DNA from: CAVXHQ01 sp963789535
GTDB taxonomy: Bacteria > Pseudomonadota > Alphaproteobacteria > Rhodobacterales > Rhodobacteraceae
Length of the DNA stretch: 64,000 nucleotides
Direction: 5' to 3'
Assembly: GCA_963789535.1 (NCBI GenBank)
Contig: CAWBKU010000005.1
Span: 1,178,001-1,242,000, forward strand
Shown here piece after piece: positions 33,186-41,601 of this stretch. The first letter of the stretch is position 1, and the number at the start of each line of letters is the position of its first letter. The notes under the pieces were generated by a model that was not told where the DNA came from, did not search any database, and saw nothing but the letters and a program-made list of their open reading frames with translations. The position numbers and the translations under genes are program-made.

Positions 33186-34212
33186 TTAGCGCAGGAAACC
33201 GACGATCTCGTAGGTTCGTTCGAGGATCGGCGCCGCAATCGCCCGCGCCCGTTCGGCGCCCTTGGCCAGCGTGCGGTCGATTTCGGCGGGGTCCGCCATC
33301 AGGCGGCGCATCTCGTGCGAGATCGGTGCCAGTTTCGCCACCGCCAGATCGGCGAGCGCCGGTTTGAACGTGCCCCAGCCCGCGCCGCCATGCTCGGCGA
33401 TCACCGCCTCGGGGGTGGTGTCGGAGAGAGCGGCGTAGATATCCACCAGATTGCGCGCCTCGGGCCGGTCCTTCAGGCCGGCGAGCGTTTCGGGCAGCGG
33501 CTCGGGGTCGGTCTTCGACTTCCTGAATTTCTTGGCGATCGTATCGGCGTCGTCGAGCATGTTGATCCGCTCCATGTCGCTGATCGCCGGATTTGCTCAT
33601 CTTCTTCGTCCCGTCGCGCAGGTTCATCACGCGCGTGGCAGGGCCGTCGATCACGGGGTCGGTCAGGGGAAAGAAATCCACCTTGAAGTCGTGGTTGAAC
33701 TTGGCCGCGATGTCGCGGGTCAGCTCCACGTGCTGCTTCTGGTCCTCGCCCACCGGCACGTGGGTGGCGTGATAGGCGAGGATGTCGGCGGCCATCAGCG
33801 CGGGATAGGCATAGAGGCCCAGCGACTGCTGTTCGGCGTTCTTGCCGGCCTTTTCCTTGAACTGGGTCATCCGGTTCATCCAGCCCAGACGGGCGACGCA
33901 GTCGAAGATCCAGCCGAGTTCGGCGTGCATCGACACGGCACTCTGGTTGAACAGGATCGACTTTGCGGGGTCGATCCCGGCGGCGAGCATGCCGGCGGCG
34001 ACTTCGCGGGTGCCGTTGCGCAAATCCGCCGGATCCTGCCAGACGGTGATCGCGTGCAGGTCGACGACGCAATAGATCGTCTCGAAATCGGGGCCCTGCA
34101 TGTCGACCCACCGCTTGATCGCGCCAAGGTAGTTGCCCAGTTGCAACCCGCCCGACGGCTTGACGCCGGAAAACACGCGGGGGGCAAAGGCAGGCGTCGT
34201 CGGTGCGGACAT
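33186..34212 (-). pseudogene. trpS: Tryptophanyl-tRNA synthetase, interrupted by one frameshift
   Basis: Class I aminoacyl-tRNA synthetase charging tRNA-Trp. From ATG 34212: FSGVKPSGGLQLGNYLGA carries the HIGH-equivalent, and KMSKS is the KMSKS loop. Immediately after KMSKSGD the frame breaks (near 33582). Dropping one base restores SDMERINMLDDADTIAKKFR and the remainder to a TAA at 33186, giving an ordinary length of about 340 residues. As read, the frame instead drifts through Arg-rich nonsense to 33112, across the repeat. Since TrpRS is normally essential, a sequencing or assembly indel is favoured. Confidence 0.88.
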
Positions 34213-34285
34213 GGTGCGAACCTCATGGCATTCGGGCGTCCGCTGGCTTAGCGAGGGGGCGCGGGATCGTCAACGGGAGCGGCGC

Positions 34286-35005
34286 ATGAGCGAGAGCGGA
34301 TACGAAAGCCCGGTGAACGCGGTGCCGGGCGTCGTCTGGGTGCTGGCGCTGGCGGTGTTCGGCGTCGAGGTGGCACTGATGGCGGGCGAGGCGGGCCTCG
34401 TCGGGGGGGCGCGTGCGGTCGGCTGGCGGCTGGCGCTGATGCAGGACTATGCCTTCTCGCCGCGGTCTGGGACTATGCGGTGCAGGGCCGCTGGACGCCC
34501 GAGATCCTGCGCCGGTTCGTGACCTACCTCTTCGTTCACGGCAGTTTCACCGACGCGCTGTTCGGGGCGGCGATGCTGCTGGCCCTGGGCAAGTTCGTCG
34601 GCGACGTGTTCCACTGGGCGGCGCTTCTCGTCGTGTTCTTCGGCGCGGCGATCCTGGGTGCGATTGCCTTCGGCGATCGCGCTCGACGGGGCGGTGCCGC
34701 TGATCGGCGTGTGGCCGGGGGTCTACGGCCTCATCGGGGCGTTCACCTGGATCACCTGGATGAACCTCGGCGCGCAGGGGCGGAACCAGGTGTCCGCCTT
34801 CCGCCTCATCGCGTTTCTCATGGCGCTGCAACTGGTGTTCGCGGTGCTGTTCGCGGGCGAAGGAGGGTTCCTGTTCCGCCTGTCGCTCGCCCTGCCGGAG
34901 ATCACCGGCTTCTTCGCGGGCCTCGCCCTGTCGCCCTTCGTGGCACCAGGCGGCTGGGGCGCCATCGTGCGCCGCGCGCGGCAGTCGCGGCAGTCGCGGC
35001 GCTAG
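34286..35005 (+). pseudogene. Rhomboid-like family membrane protein, two frameshifts
   Basis: Assembled from three frames: ATG 34286 with TM1 (GVVWVLALAVFGVEVALMAG), a shift near 34460-34463 (one base missing in CGCCGCGG) into RWTPEILRRFVTYLFVHGSF, and a second near 34671-34677 (one extra base) into IALDGAVPLIGVWPGVYGLI. The repaired product is about 239 residues with six or so spans and the rhomboid-like VTYLFVHGSFTDALFGA. In the last part GVYGLIGAFT stands where active rhomboids have GxSG, so it is probably a non-protease homologue. Ends four bases inside the convergent murJ. Confidence 0.75.
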
Positions 35006-36594
35006 CGGCCCCGGCGCAGGGCGCGGCGGAATTCGGACAGGCGGAACGCGCCGAGGAACTGGCCTGCCGCGCCATAGGTCGCCATGCCGATCAGGACGAG
35101 GATCGCCAGCGCCGGATAGCGCACCGTCGGCGACATCAGGAACGGCAGCATCGAGACCTGCACGGTCCAGAGCACGAACCCCATGACGACGGACGCCAGA
35201 ACGATCCGCCAGATGCGGCGGCGGAAACGGTCGTCGAACCGCGCCGCCTCGCCCATGCTCCGCGCGCCGATGTAGAGCGCGGCGAACATTGCCCAGCCTG
35301 CCAGCGTCGTGGCGAGGGCGGCGGCGATATAGCCGATGTAGGGGGCGAGGCCGATGGCGACGCCCGCGTTCACTACCATGGCGAAGAGGGCGAAGTAGAA
35401 CGGCCGCCGCGTATCCTCGCGCGCGAAATAGAGCGGTTGCAGCGCCTTTTGCAGCACGAACGCGGGCAGGCCCGCGCCGTAGACCATCACCGCGAGCGCG
35501 GTGAACGCGGTATCGTCCGAGGTGAAGGCGCCCCGCTCGAACAGCACCGAGACCAGCGGCACGGCGATGACCATGAGGGCCACGGCAGAGGGGACGGTGA
35601 GGGCCAGCGACAGTTCCGCCGCCCGGTTGAACGCATCCCGCCCGCCCTTGGTATCGCCCGCGCCAAGGCGGCGCGACAGGTCGGGCAGGAGCACCACACC
35701 GATGGCGATGCCGACGACGCCGAGCGGCAGTTGATAGAGCCGGTCGGCATAGTTGAGCCAGGCGACCGCCCCGTCGAAGAACGACGCCACCTGACGGCCC
35801 ACCAGCAGGTTGATCTGCACGACGCCGCCCGCAAGTGCTGCGGGGGCGGCGATGATCGCGAGGCGTTTGAGTTCCGGTGTCAGGCGCGGCCGCCCGAGGC
35901 GCAGCGTGAACCCCGCCCGGTGCGCCGCCCACCACACCAGCGCCAGTTGCGCCGCCCCGGCGATGGGCACCGAGAGCGCCAGACTGTCGCCGACCCGCAG
36001 GCCGAGGGCCTGATCGAGGCCGACCCCCAGCGCCTCGGACGCGGGCCGCCCCAGCGCGGCGCCGATCAGGACGGCGATGACGAACACGATGTTGAGCAGC
36101 ACCGGTGCGGCGGCGGCGGCCATGAACCGCCCCGTCGCGTTCAGGACGCCCGAGGCGAGTGCGGCCAGCGAGATGAACAGGATATAGGGAAACGCCAGCC
36201 GTCCGTATTCGACGGCAAGATCGAACCGCTCGTCGCCTGCGAACCCCGACGCCATGAGGTAGACGAGGCCCGGCATCGCGAGGATGCCGAGCACGGTGAA
36301 CACGGTCAGGATGAACGCCATGCCGACGAAGGCGTCCTGCGCGAATTTCTCCGGCCCGTCGCCGGTCTCGAGTTTCTTGGAGAAGAGCGGGATGAACGCC
36401 ATGTTGAACGCGCCTTCGGCGAAGAAGCGGCGGAACATGTTGGGCAGGCTGAAGGCCACGAGGAATGCCTCGGCGATGACGCCCGAGCCGAGGTAGCCCG
36501 CGATCATGATGTCGCGCACGAAGCCCATGACGCGGCTGAGCAGCGTCCAGACGCCCACGGTCAGAAAGCCGCCGATGAGGGAGATGGGTTTCAT
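35002..36594 (-). CDS. murJ: Lipid II flippase MurJ (MviN)
   Basis: 530 residues with about fourteen membrane spans. The family start is MKPISLIGGFLTVGVWTLLS followed by RVMGFVRDIMIAGYLGSG and the conserved AFLVAFSLPNMFRRFFAEGA loop. It flips lipid II across the inner membrane for peptidoglycan synthesis. The ATG at 36594 is preferred over open frame to 36846, which runs into A/T-rich non-coding DNA. It is transcribed away from the LuxR segment. Confidence 0.96.
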   Translation of the reverse strand: MKPISLIGGFLTVGVWTLLSRVMGFVRDIMIAGYLGSGVIAEAFLVAFSLPNMFRRFFAEGAFNMAFIPLFSKKLETGDGPEKFAQDAFVGMAFILTVFTVLGILAMPGLVYLMASGFAGDERFDLAVEYGRLAFPYILFISLAALASGVLNATGRFMAAAAAPVLLNIVFVIAVLIGAALGRPASEALGVGLDQALGLRVGDSLALSVPIAGAAQLALVWWAAHRAGFTLRLGRPRLTPELKRLAIIAAPAALAGGVVQINLLVGRQVASFFDGAVAWLNYADRLYQLPLGVVGIAIGVVLLPDLSRRLGAGDTKGGRDAFNRAAELSLALTVPSAVALMVIAVPLVSVLFERGAFTSDDTAFTALAVMVYGAGLPAFVLQKALQPLYFAREDTRRPFYFALFAMVVNAGVAIGLAPYIGYIAAALATTLAGWAMFAALYIGARSMGEAARFDDRFRRRIWRIVLASVVMGFVLWTVQVSMLPFLMSPTVRYPALAILVLIGMATYGAAGQFLGAFRLSEFRRALRRGR

Positions 36595-36857
36595 GGAGGT
36601 CCGCGCCTGTTTGACGCGGGTGTAGCGGATGGGGGGAAGGGGGGGAAGTGGGGGGCCGTGCAGGGGATGGGCAGGTGACACCGTGTCTTTTCGAGGGGCT
36701 GGTCCCCGATATGCGATGTCGTAGCCGATGTCCGCATGGAGCCAGAATTTCGTGCAATCCGTACAGCGGCGAATGTCGGCCTTCCGGAAACTGTTGATGC
36801 ATTTGGATTCCGCCAAGTCGGTTCGGATTGTAGTTCTCGTGATCAATCAGGTCGATC
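36595..36857. other. Junction from GC-rich backbone to A/T-rich segment
   Basis: No supported gene. Composition changes from GC-rich to clearly more A/T-rich around 36690. TGACACCGTGTC at 36676-36687 recurs as TGACACCATGTC at 38687-38698, on the other side of the LuxR/membrane-protein pair. Confidence 0.5.
36676..36687 (+). repeat. Left 12-base direct repeat flanking the A/T-rich segment
   Basis: TGACACCGTGTC; partner at 38687-38698 differs at one position. Each contains a short dyad (GACAC-C-GTGTC here). It could be a recombination scar, a pair of operators, or chance. Confidence 0.35.
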
Positions 36858-37613
36858 TCATTTCTTTCGATCCGTGTAGGGTAAAACGCCGTACATCGTT
36901 GCCTTGTAGACCGCCTCCAGTGTACTACGGGATTTGAGTGCCTTTCGAATACTCTCGAGCCTCTTTTCTACGGAACGACTCGAAATCTGATATTTGTCCG
37001 CCAGATCTCTTGCCGATCTGCCCTTGGCTACTTCCGAGAGAAACGCGATCTGACTTGATCGTAAATTGATCTCTTTGGCAATCAGGCGGTGACGCTTGAT
37101 TTCATCATGAAAAATATGGGCAATCTTACTGATGTCGCTCAAAGGGATTGCCGACTTGGCGCCTCTTTCGGCGTAGAATTGGTTGAAAACGCCGGCTCCT
37201 CCAATCCAAGGTTCATTGAGTGGGCAAATCCAGGCAGTCTTGAGGCCAAATTCCAGGATTGTTTCGGTAAAAGTATGTCGCGTATCGCCCGCTTCGCGTT
37301 GGCGTTCCGCAAGTCGGACAATATCGATCTCAAACGGCTGCCTTATGGTCTCGATCTGATTTCCGACCACATCATTCGAAGTGCCGCCGGCCGCCAGGAA
37401 TGCCTGGATAAAATCGGGGCTTTCGAAAGTGTCGGCAATCAAGGCGTCGTTCCTTGCGACACCATGAAGGTGTACGGAATACCCCCAGAACAGGTGATCC
37501 AGCCGACCGTCTCCAAACTCCAAGACCATCCTTCTCAGCGCTTGATGTATGGATTTGCTGTCGCGAACTATCGTTTTTATTCGTTCGGTGAACATTAGGT
37601 GGCCTTTGTCCAT
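36858..37613 (-). CDS. LuxR-family transcriptional regulator, orphan (no synthase in window)
   Basis: 251 residues from ATG 37613 (another ATG at 37595). The C-terminal LuxR/GerE helix-turn-helix is clear: LRSSQIAFLSEVAKGRSARD then LADKYQISSRSVEKRLESIR. The N-terminal 170 residues have the size and alpha/beta alternation of an autoinducer-binding domain (HLFWGYSVHLHG), but I cannot align the six invariant acyl-homoserine-lactone contacts with confidence. Codon use is much more A/T-rich than in its neighbours, which suggests acquisition by transfer. No LuxI-type gene is visible. Two dyads lie in its upstream region. Confidence 0.8.
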   Translation of the reverse strand: MDKGHLMFTERIKTIVRDSKSIHQALRRMVLEFGDGRLDHLFWGYSVHLHGVARNDALIADTFESPDFIQAFLAAGGTSNDVVGNQIETIRQPFEIDIVRLAERQREAGDTRHTFTETILEFGLKTAWICPLNEPWIGGAGVFNQFYAERGAKSAIPLSDISKIAHIFHDEIKRHRLIAKEINLRSSQIAFLSEVAKGRSARDLADKYQISSRSVEKRLESIRKALKSRSTLEAVYKATMYGVLPYTDRKK

Positions 37614-37631
37614 ATCGCTACGGGCACCGTC

Positions 37632-37665
37632 GAAAACTCTTGGAAGTGTTGAAAGCGGAGTTTTC
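37632..37665. promoter_or_regulatory. Inverted repeat GAAAACTC-N18-GAGTTTTC
   Basis: Perfect 8-bp arms at 37632-37639 and 37658-37665, located 19-52 bases before the LuxR start codon. It could form a hairpin in the LuxR mRNA leader or be a spaced operator. Confidence 0.4.
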
Positions 37666-37708
37666 AAGGACCTTCGGAAAACCGAACCTTTGAGGTGGTT
37701 GCGCGACG

Positions 37709-37726
37709 AGACTATACGAATAGTCT
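37709..37726. promoter_or_regulatory. 18-bp dyad AGACTAT-ACGA-ATAGTCT, candidate LuxR-type operator
   Basis: Perfect 7-bp arms with a 4-base spacer. Length and symmetry match the lux-box class of operators bound by LuxR dimers, although the sequence differs from the classical ACCTG...CAGGT. It is 95 bp before the LuxR start codon and 230 bp before the divergent membrane-protein gene. Confidence 0.5.
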
Positions 37727-37956
37727 TGGAGGGCAAGCGGGGTGATGATCGCTTGTGCCGCGCAATCGGACACGCTGATCCGAGAGATTTCGTCGCAGGA
37801 CGTTGTTGATAAAGGCTGCAACGACCAATCCGCGCCTTCCGAGGCAACGTTTACAATTGCGGACGCCCGACCTTCCTATCTTTGATTATTCCACTTTGAA
37901 AATTGACGTTTACCTTCACTTATCCAACGTTTGCTAGCGCCATATTGGAGATTCGA

Positions 37957-38652
37957 ATGAACAATCTCGAAACACGCAGAATTATCCTGCCTTCCAGCTT
38001 TTCCATCATATTCGATCGGATGCGAGGGCCGGGTGGTTACTATAATGTTGGAAATTTCATTGGACTGGTCTCTGGCCTAGGTCTGCAAATCCTTTCAATG
38101 CGCAATGCCGAAGGGGTATCGTCAGGTTTTTCCGAGGCCGCGTCGGTCTATTTTATCGGAAGTCCGGGTGCCACGGCCCTTACGTTCGCGATGATCGTCT
38201 TCTTCGGCGCGGGCGAACTCTACCATCGCGCATGGAAAGATGCCGGTGACAAGCCGGATGCCCGGCTGAATCGGCGGGCAGATTTCGTATCAGCGATCGG
38301 TGCGTTGTTGCTTGCGGTGTCACTGGCATATTTCGGCGATATCTGGCTTGCGATCACGTCTACGGTTCTGCTGGCGGGCGGGAAGCTTGGAAGCGCGATC
38401 GGCCCCGCACAAGGCTGGCCTGTCAGAATCGAAAGCAGAGGGCGAATTGCGACGACCCAGACCCTGAAGTTCGATCTCTTCCGCCTGGCGGTTGTTCTAA
38501 GCCGGATCCCAGCCATCGGCGCACTGGTCTTCGGTCTAGGCGCAACAGCAATCTCCGGTACGGATTTTGGCTTGAGTGAAGCGCAAAGCGCGATCCTTCT
38601 ACTCTGCTTTGCTCTCTGGACACGTGCAGACATTCTCCTTGGCCGGAGCTGA
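37957..38652 (+). CDS. Membrane protein of unknown function divergent from LuxR regulator
   Basis: 231 residues from ATG 37957, chosen because GGAG lies six bases upstream. A TTG at 37903 would add 18 residues and is unlikely. Hydrophobic stretches at roughly residues 30-48, 70-90, 108-145, 170-200 and 208-222 suggest five or six spans (ATALTFAMIVFFGAGEL; ADFVSAIGALLLAVSLAYFG; SAILLLCFALWTRADILLG). I do not recognise a family. The composition is intermediate between the A/T-rich regulator and the backbone. It may be the regulator's target. Confidence 0.65.
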   Translation: MNNLETRRIILPSSFSIIFDRMRGPGGYYNVGNFIGLVSGLGLQILSMRNAEGVSSGFSEAASVYFIGSPGATALTFAMIVFFGAGELYHRAWKDAGDKPDARLNRRADFVSAIGALLLAVSLAYFGDIWLAITSTVLLAGGKLGSAIGPAQGWPVRIESRGRIATTQTLKFDLFRLAVVLSRIPAIGALVFGLGATAISGTDFGLSEAQSAILLLCFALWTRADILLGRS

Positions 38653-38686
38653 CGCCATAAAGGACATTGGTGCAACCGCATCGAAT

Positions 38687-38698
38687 TGACACCATGTC
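38687..38698 (+). repeat. Right 12-base direct repeat flanking the A/T-rich segment
   Basis: TGACACCATGTC, matching 36676-36687 at 11 of 12 positions and in the same orientation; also contains the dyad TGACA-CCA-TGTCA. It lies 24 bp from the glnD stop codon. Confidence 0.35.
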
Positions 38699-38721
38699 AG
38701 GCAGGGCCGGACTCGCCCCCC

Positions 38722-41601
38722 TCATCCCTTCGCCCGTTCCGCCCCCCGGGCGATCGCCTCGCGCAGTTTGCCCTCGAGCGACTTCAGCTTGCCCTCGCCG
38801 CTGTATTTCAGGCCGAACATGTCCTTGACGTAGAAGGCGTCCACGACCTGCTCGCCGTAGGTCGCGATGACGGCGCTGGCGATGTAGACATGCGCCTCGG
38901 CGAGCGCGCGGGTGAGGTCATAGAGCAGGCCGGGACGGTCGCGGGTGTCGACCTCGATGATGGTGTAGATGTCGGAGCCGTCGTTGTCGAAGGCGATGGA
39001 CGTCGGCACCCGGAACGCGCGTTCGCGTTTGGGGGTGCGGTCGCGGTCGCGCAGCGCCTCGCGCGGGAGCACCTCGCCGTGCAGCGTCCGCTCGATCATC
39101 CGGCGCAGACGGGGCAGACGGTCGACGTCGTAGGTGCTGCCGTCGGCGTCCTGGATCCAGAAGATCGCGGTCGCGAAGCCGTCCTTGGAGGTATAGGTGC
39201 GCGCGTCGACGACGTTGGCGCCGACGAGCGCCAGCGCGCCCGCCATCCGGCTGAACAGGCCCGGATGGTCGGCCATGGCGAAACAGGCGCGCGTCGCGTC
39301 GCGGTCGGTGTCGGGTGTCACGTCGACGGCGATGGCATCGTCGGCGAGATTGCGGAGCAATTTGGCAAAGGTCACGTGGGCGGCGGTCGGCAGGCCCTGC
39401 CAGTAGGGGCCGTAGTGGCGCTGGGTCTCGGTGCGCAGCGCCTTGGGATCCCAGTCGGCGAGCGCCTCGCGCAGGGCACGGCGCGACACCGCCTCGCGCG
39501 CGTCGCGGTTCAGATCCTCCAGGCCGGTCTCGAGCGCCGCGGCCGTCGCGCGGTGCAGCCCGCGGAGCAGCATCGCCTTCCAGTTGTTCCAGACGTTCGG
39601 CCCGACGCCGCGGATATCACAGACGGTGAGGACGGTGAGCAGGTCGAGCCGTTCGCGCGTCTTCACCGCCTTGGCGAAATCGCGCACCGTGCGCGGATCC
39701 GAGATGTCGCGTTTCTGCGCCATGTCGGACATGAGCAGGTGATAGCGGATCAGCCATTCGACCGTCTCCGCCTCTTTCTTCGTCAGGCCCAGACGCGGAC
39801 ACAGCCGCCGCGCGATCTGCGCGCCGAGGACGGAGTGGTCCTCGGTCCGGCCCTTGCCGATGTCGTGCAGCAAGAGCGCGATATAGAGGACGCGGCGGCT
39901 GATGCCGCGGTCGAGGATATCGGTGGCGACCGGCAGGCTGTCGGTCAGCTCGTGACGCTCGATCCGGCTGAGCTGGCTGATGCACTGGATGATGTGTTCG
40001 TCGACCGTGAAGGAATGGTACATGTTGTATTGCACCATCGCGACGATGGGCGCGAAATCGGGGATGAACGCGGCGAGCACGCCGAGTTCGTTCATCCGCC
40101 GCAGGGCCCGTTCGGGGTTGCCGTGTTTCAGCAGCAGGTCGAGGAAGATGCGGTTGGCGACCGGATCCTCGCGCATCGCGGGCGTGATCCGGTCGAGGTT
40201 CGCGGCCAGCAGGCGCATCGCGTCGGGGTGCAGCAGGGTGCCGGTCCGCAGCGCCTCCTCGAAGAGGCGCAGCAGGTTGACCGGATCGGCGAGGAACGCG
40301 GCCTCGTCGGCGACGGTGATCCGGTTCTGCTTGATCGCATAGGGAGGTTTGGTCAGTTTGCGGCGCGCGAACAGGCGTTGCAGCACCGGCTCGGCCTTGG
40401 TCAGGTTCGCCTCCTGCGCGGTGAGGAAGATGCGCGTGAGTTCGCCCACCCGCGTCGCCTCGCGGAAATAGTCCTGCATGAAGTGCTCGACGCCGCGCCG
40501 TCCGTCGCGGTCGGCATATCCCATCGCCGCGGCCACCTCGACCTGCATGTCGAACGACAGCACGTCGGTCGCACGGCCCGTCAGGAAATGCAGGTGGCAG
40601 CGCACCGCCCAGAGGAAATCCTCGGCGCGGATGAAGGTGTCGAATTCCTCGCGGGTATAGACGCCGGCCCCGATCAGTTCGTCGGCGGCCTGCACGTTGT
40701 AGACGTATTTGCCGATCCAGTAGAGCGATTGCAGGTCGCGCAGGCCGCCCTTGCCCTCCTTGACGTTCGGTTCGACGACATAGCGCTGCCCGCCCTGCTT
40801 GCGGTGCCGTTCGCTGCGCTCGGCGAGCTTGGCCTCGAGGAATTCGGGGCCCGTCGACTGGAACAGCCCTTTCCAGAGCCTGCCGCGCAGCTCTGCCGTC
40901 AACGTCTCGTCGCCCGCAAGGTGGCGGTGTTCGACGAGGCTGGTGCGGATGGTGAAGTCGCCGCGCGCGAGGCGGACGCAGTCGGAAATCGTGCGCGTCG
41001 CGTGGCCGACCTTCAGCTTCAGATCCCAGAGCATGTAGAGGATCGATTCGATCAGGCTCTCGGCCCAGGGCGTCACCTTCCAGGGCGTCAGGAACAGCAG
41101 GTCGATGTCCGAATAGGGCGCCATCTCGCCCCGGCCATAGCCGCCGACGGCGACGAGGGCGATCCGCTCGCCGGACGTGGGATTGGGCCGCGGGTGCAGG
41201 TGGGTCAGCGCGACCTCAAGCACGGTTTCCACGAGCCGGTCCGAGAGCCAGGACACCGCGTATTTCGTCGGTCGGGAGCGGTGGGGTTCGGCCTCGAAGG
41301 CGGCGCGGATCGCGGCCATGCCGGTGGTGCGCGCCGCCCCCAGAACCTCGACCGTGGCGGCCCGGATCGCCCGGTCGTCGGGGGCCGCGGCGATCGCGGT
41401 GTCGAGGGCGGTGCGAATCGCCAGATCGTCGAAGATCGCCGCCATCGGCGCGATCATCTCGTCGGCGGGATCGCGGACCGTCGGATGCACCGGGCCGTCG
41501 CCCGCCACCGCCTCGGGCCGGAACCGGCGCCGGAGGCCGCCCTCGGGACCGGTGTCTTTCGGGGCGCTCAGGCCGGTCGCGGCCTCAGGAACCCTGGCCA
41601 C
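38722..41601 (-). CDS. glnD: [Protein-PII] uridylyltransferase/uridylyl-removing enzyme
   Basis: About 959 residues. It senses glutamine and uridylylates or deuridylylates PII proteins. Nucleotidyltransferase motif GGYGRGEMAPYSDIDLLFL (near residues 154-172, catalytic Asp166 and Asp168), HD hydrolase domain with LLLHDIGKGRTEDHS, and two C-terminal ACT domains (DHPGLFSRMAGALA; DRPGLLYDLTRALA). The start is uncertain: GTG 41601 and TTG 41604 overlap the upstream lipoprotein gene, while ATG 41457 would remove about 48 weakly conserved residues. The SbtB-like PII at 1.1 kb lacks the uridylylation Tyr, so its targets GlnB/GlnK lie elsewhere. Confidence 0.95.
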   Translation of the reverse strand: MARVPEAATGLSAPKDTGPEGGLRRRFRPEAVAGDGPVHPTVRDPADEMIAPMAAIFDDLAIRTALDTAIAAAPDDRAIRAATVEVLGAARTTGMAAIRAAFEAEPHRSRPTKYAVSWLSDRLVETVLEVALTHLHPRPNPTSGERIALVAVGGYGRGEMAPYSDIDLLFLTPWKVTPWAESLIESILYMLWDLKLKVGHATRTISDCVRLARGDFTIRTSLVEHRHLAGDETLTAELRGRLWKGLFQSTGPEFLEAKLAERSERHRKQGGQRYVVEPNVKEGKGGLRDLQSLYWIGKYVYNVQAADELIGAGVYTREEFDTFIRAEDFLWAVRCHLHFLTGRATDVLSFDMQVEVAAAMGYADRDGRRGVEHFMQDYFREATRVGELTRIFLTAQEANLTKAEPVLQRLFARRKLTKPPYAIKQNRITVADEAAFLADPVNLLRLFEEALRTGTLLHPDAMRLLAANLDRITPAMREDPVANRIFLDLLLKHGNPERALRRMNELGVLAAFIPDFAPIVAMVQYNMYHSFTVDEHIIQCISQLSRIERHELTDSLPVATDILDRGISRRVLYIALLLHDIGKGRTEDHSVLGAQIARRLCPRLGLTKKEAETVEWLIRYHLLMSDMAQKRDISDPRTVRDFAKAVKTRERLDLLTVLTVCDIRGVGPNVWNNWKAMLLRGLHRATAAALETGLEDLNRDAREAVSRRALREALADWDPKALRTETQRHYGPYWQGLPTAAHVTFAKLLRNLADDAIAVDVTPDTDRDATRACFAMADHPGLFSRMAGALALVGANVVDARTYTSKDGFATAIFWIQDADGSTYDVDRLPRLRRMIERTLHGEVLPREALRDRDRTPKRERAFRVPTSIAFDNDGSDIYTIIEVDTRDRPGLLYDLTRALAEAHVYIASAVIATYGEQVVDAFYVKDMFGLKYSGEGKLKSLEGKLREAIARGAERAKG

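Larger units (their letters stand above)
37614..37956. other. Divergent A/T-rich regulatory region between LuxR gene and membrane protein gene
   Basis: 343 bp with no supported gene; open frames here are short, overlap the dyads and lack recognisable content. It holds an 18-bp perfect dyad (37709-37726), an 8-bp inverted repeat spaced by 18 bases (37632-37665) within the probable LuxR leader, and a GGAG ribosome site for the membrane protein gene. Confidence 0.6.

Noticed and set aside
37549..37809. 86-codon open frame across the LuxR upstream region
   Set aside because: It overlaps the LuxR start and both dyads, has no ribosome site and no recognisable content.
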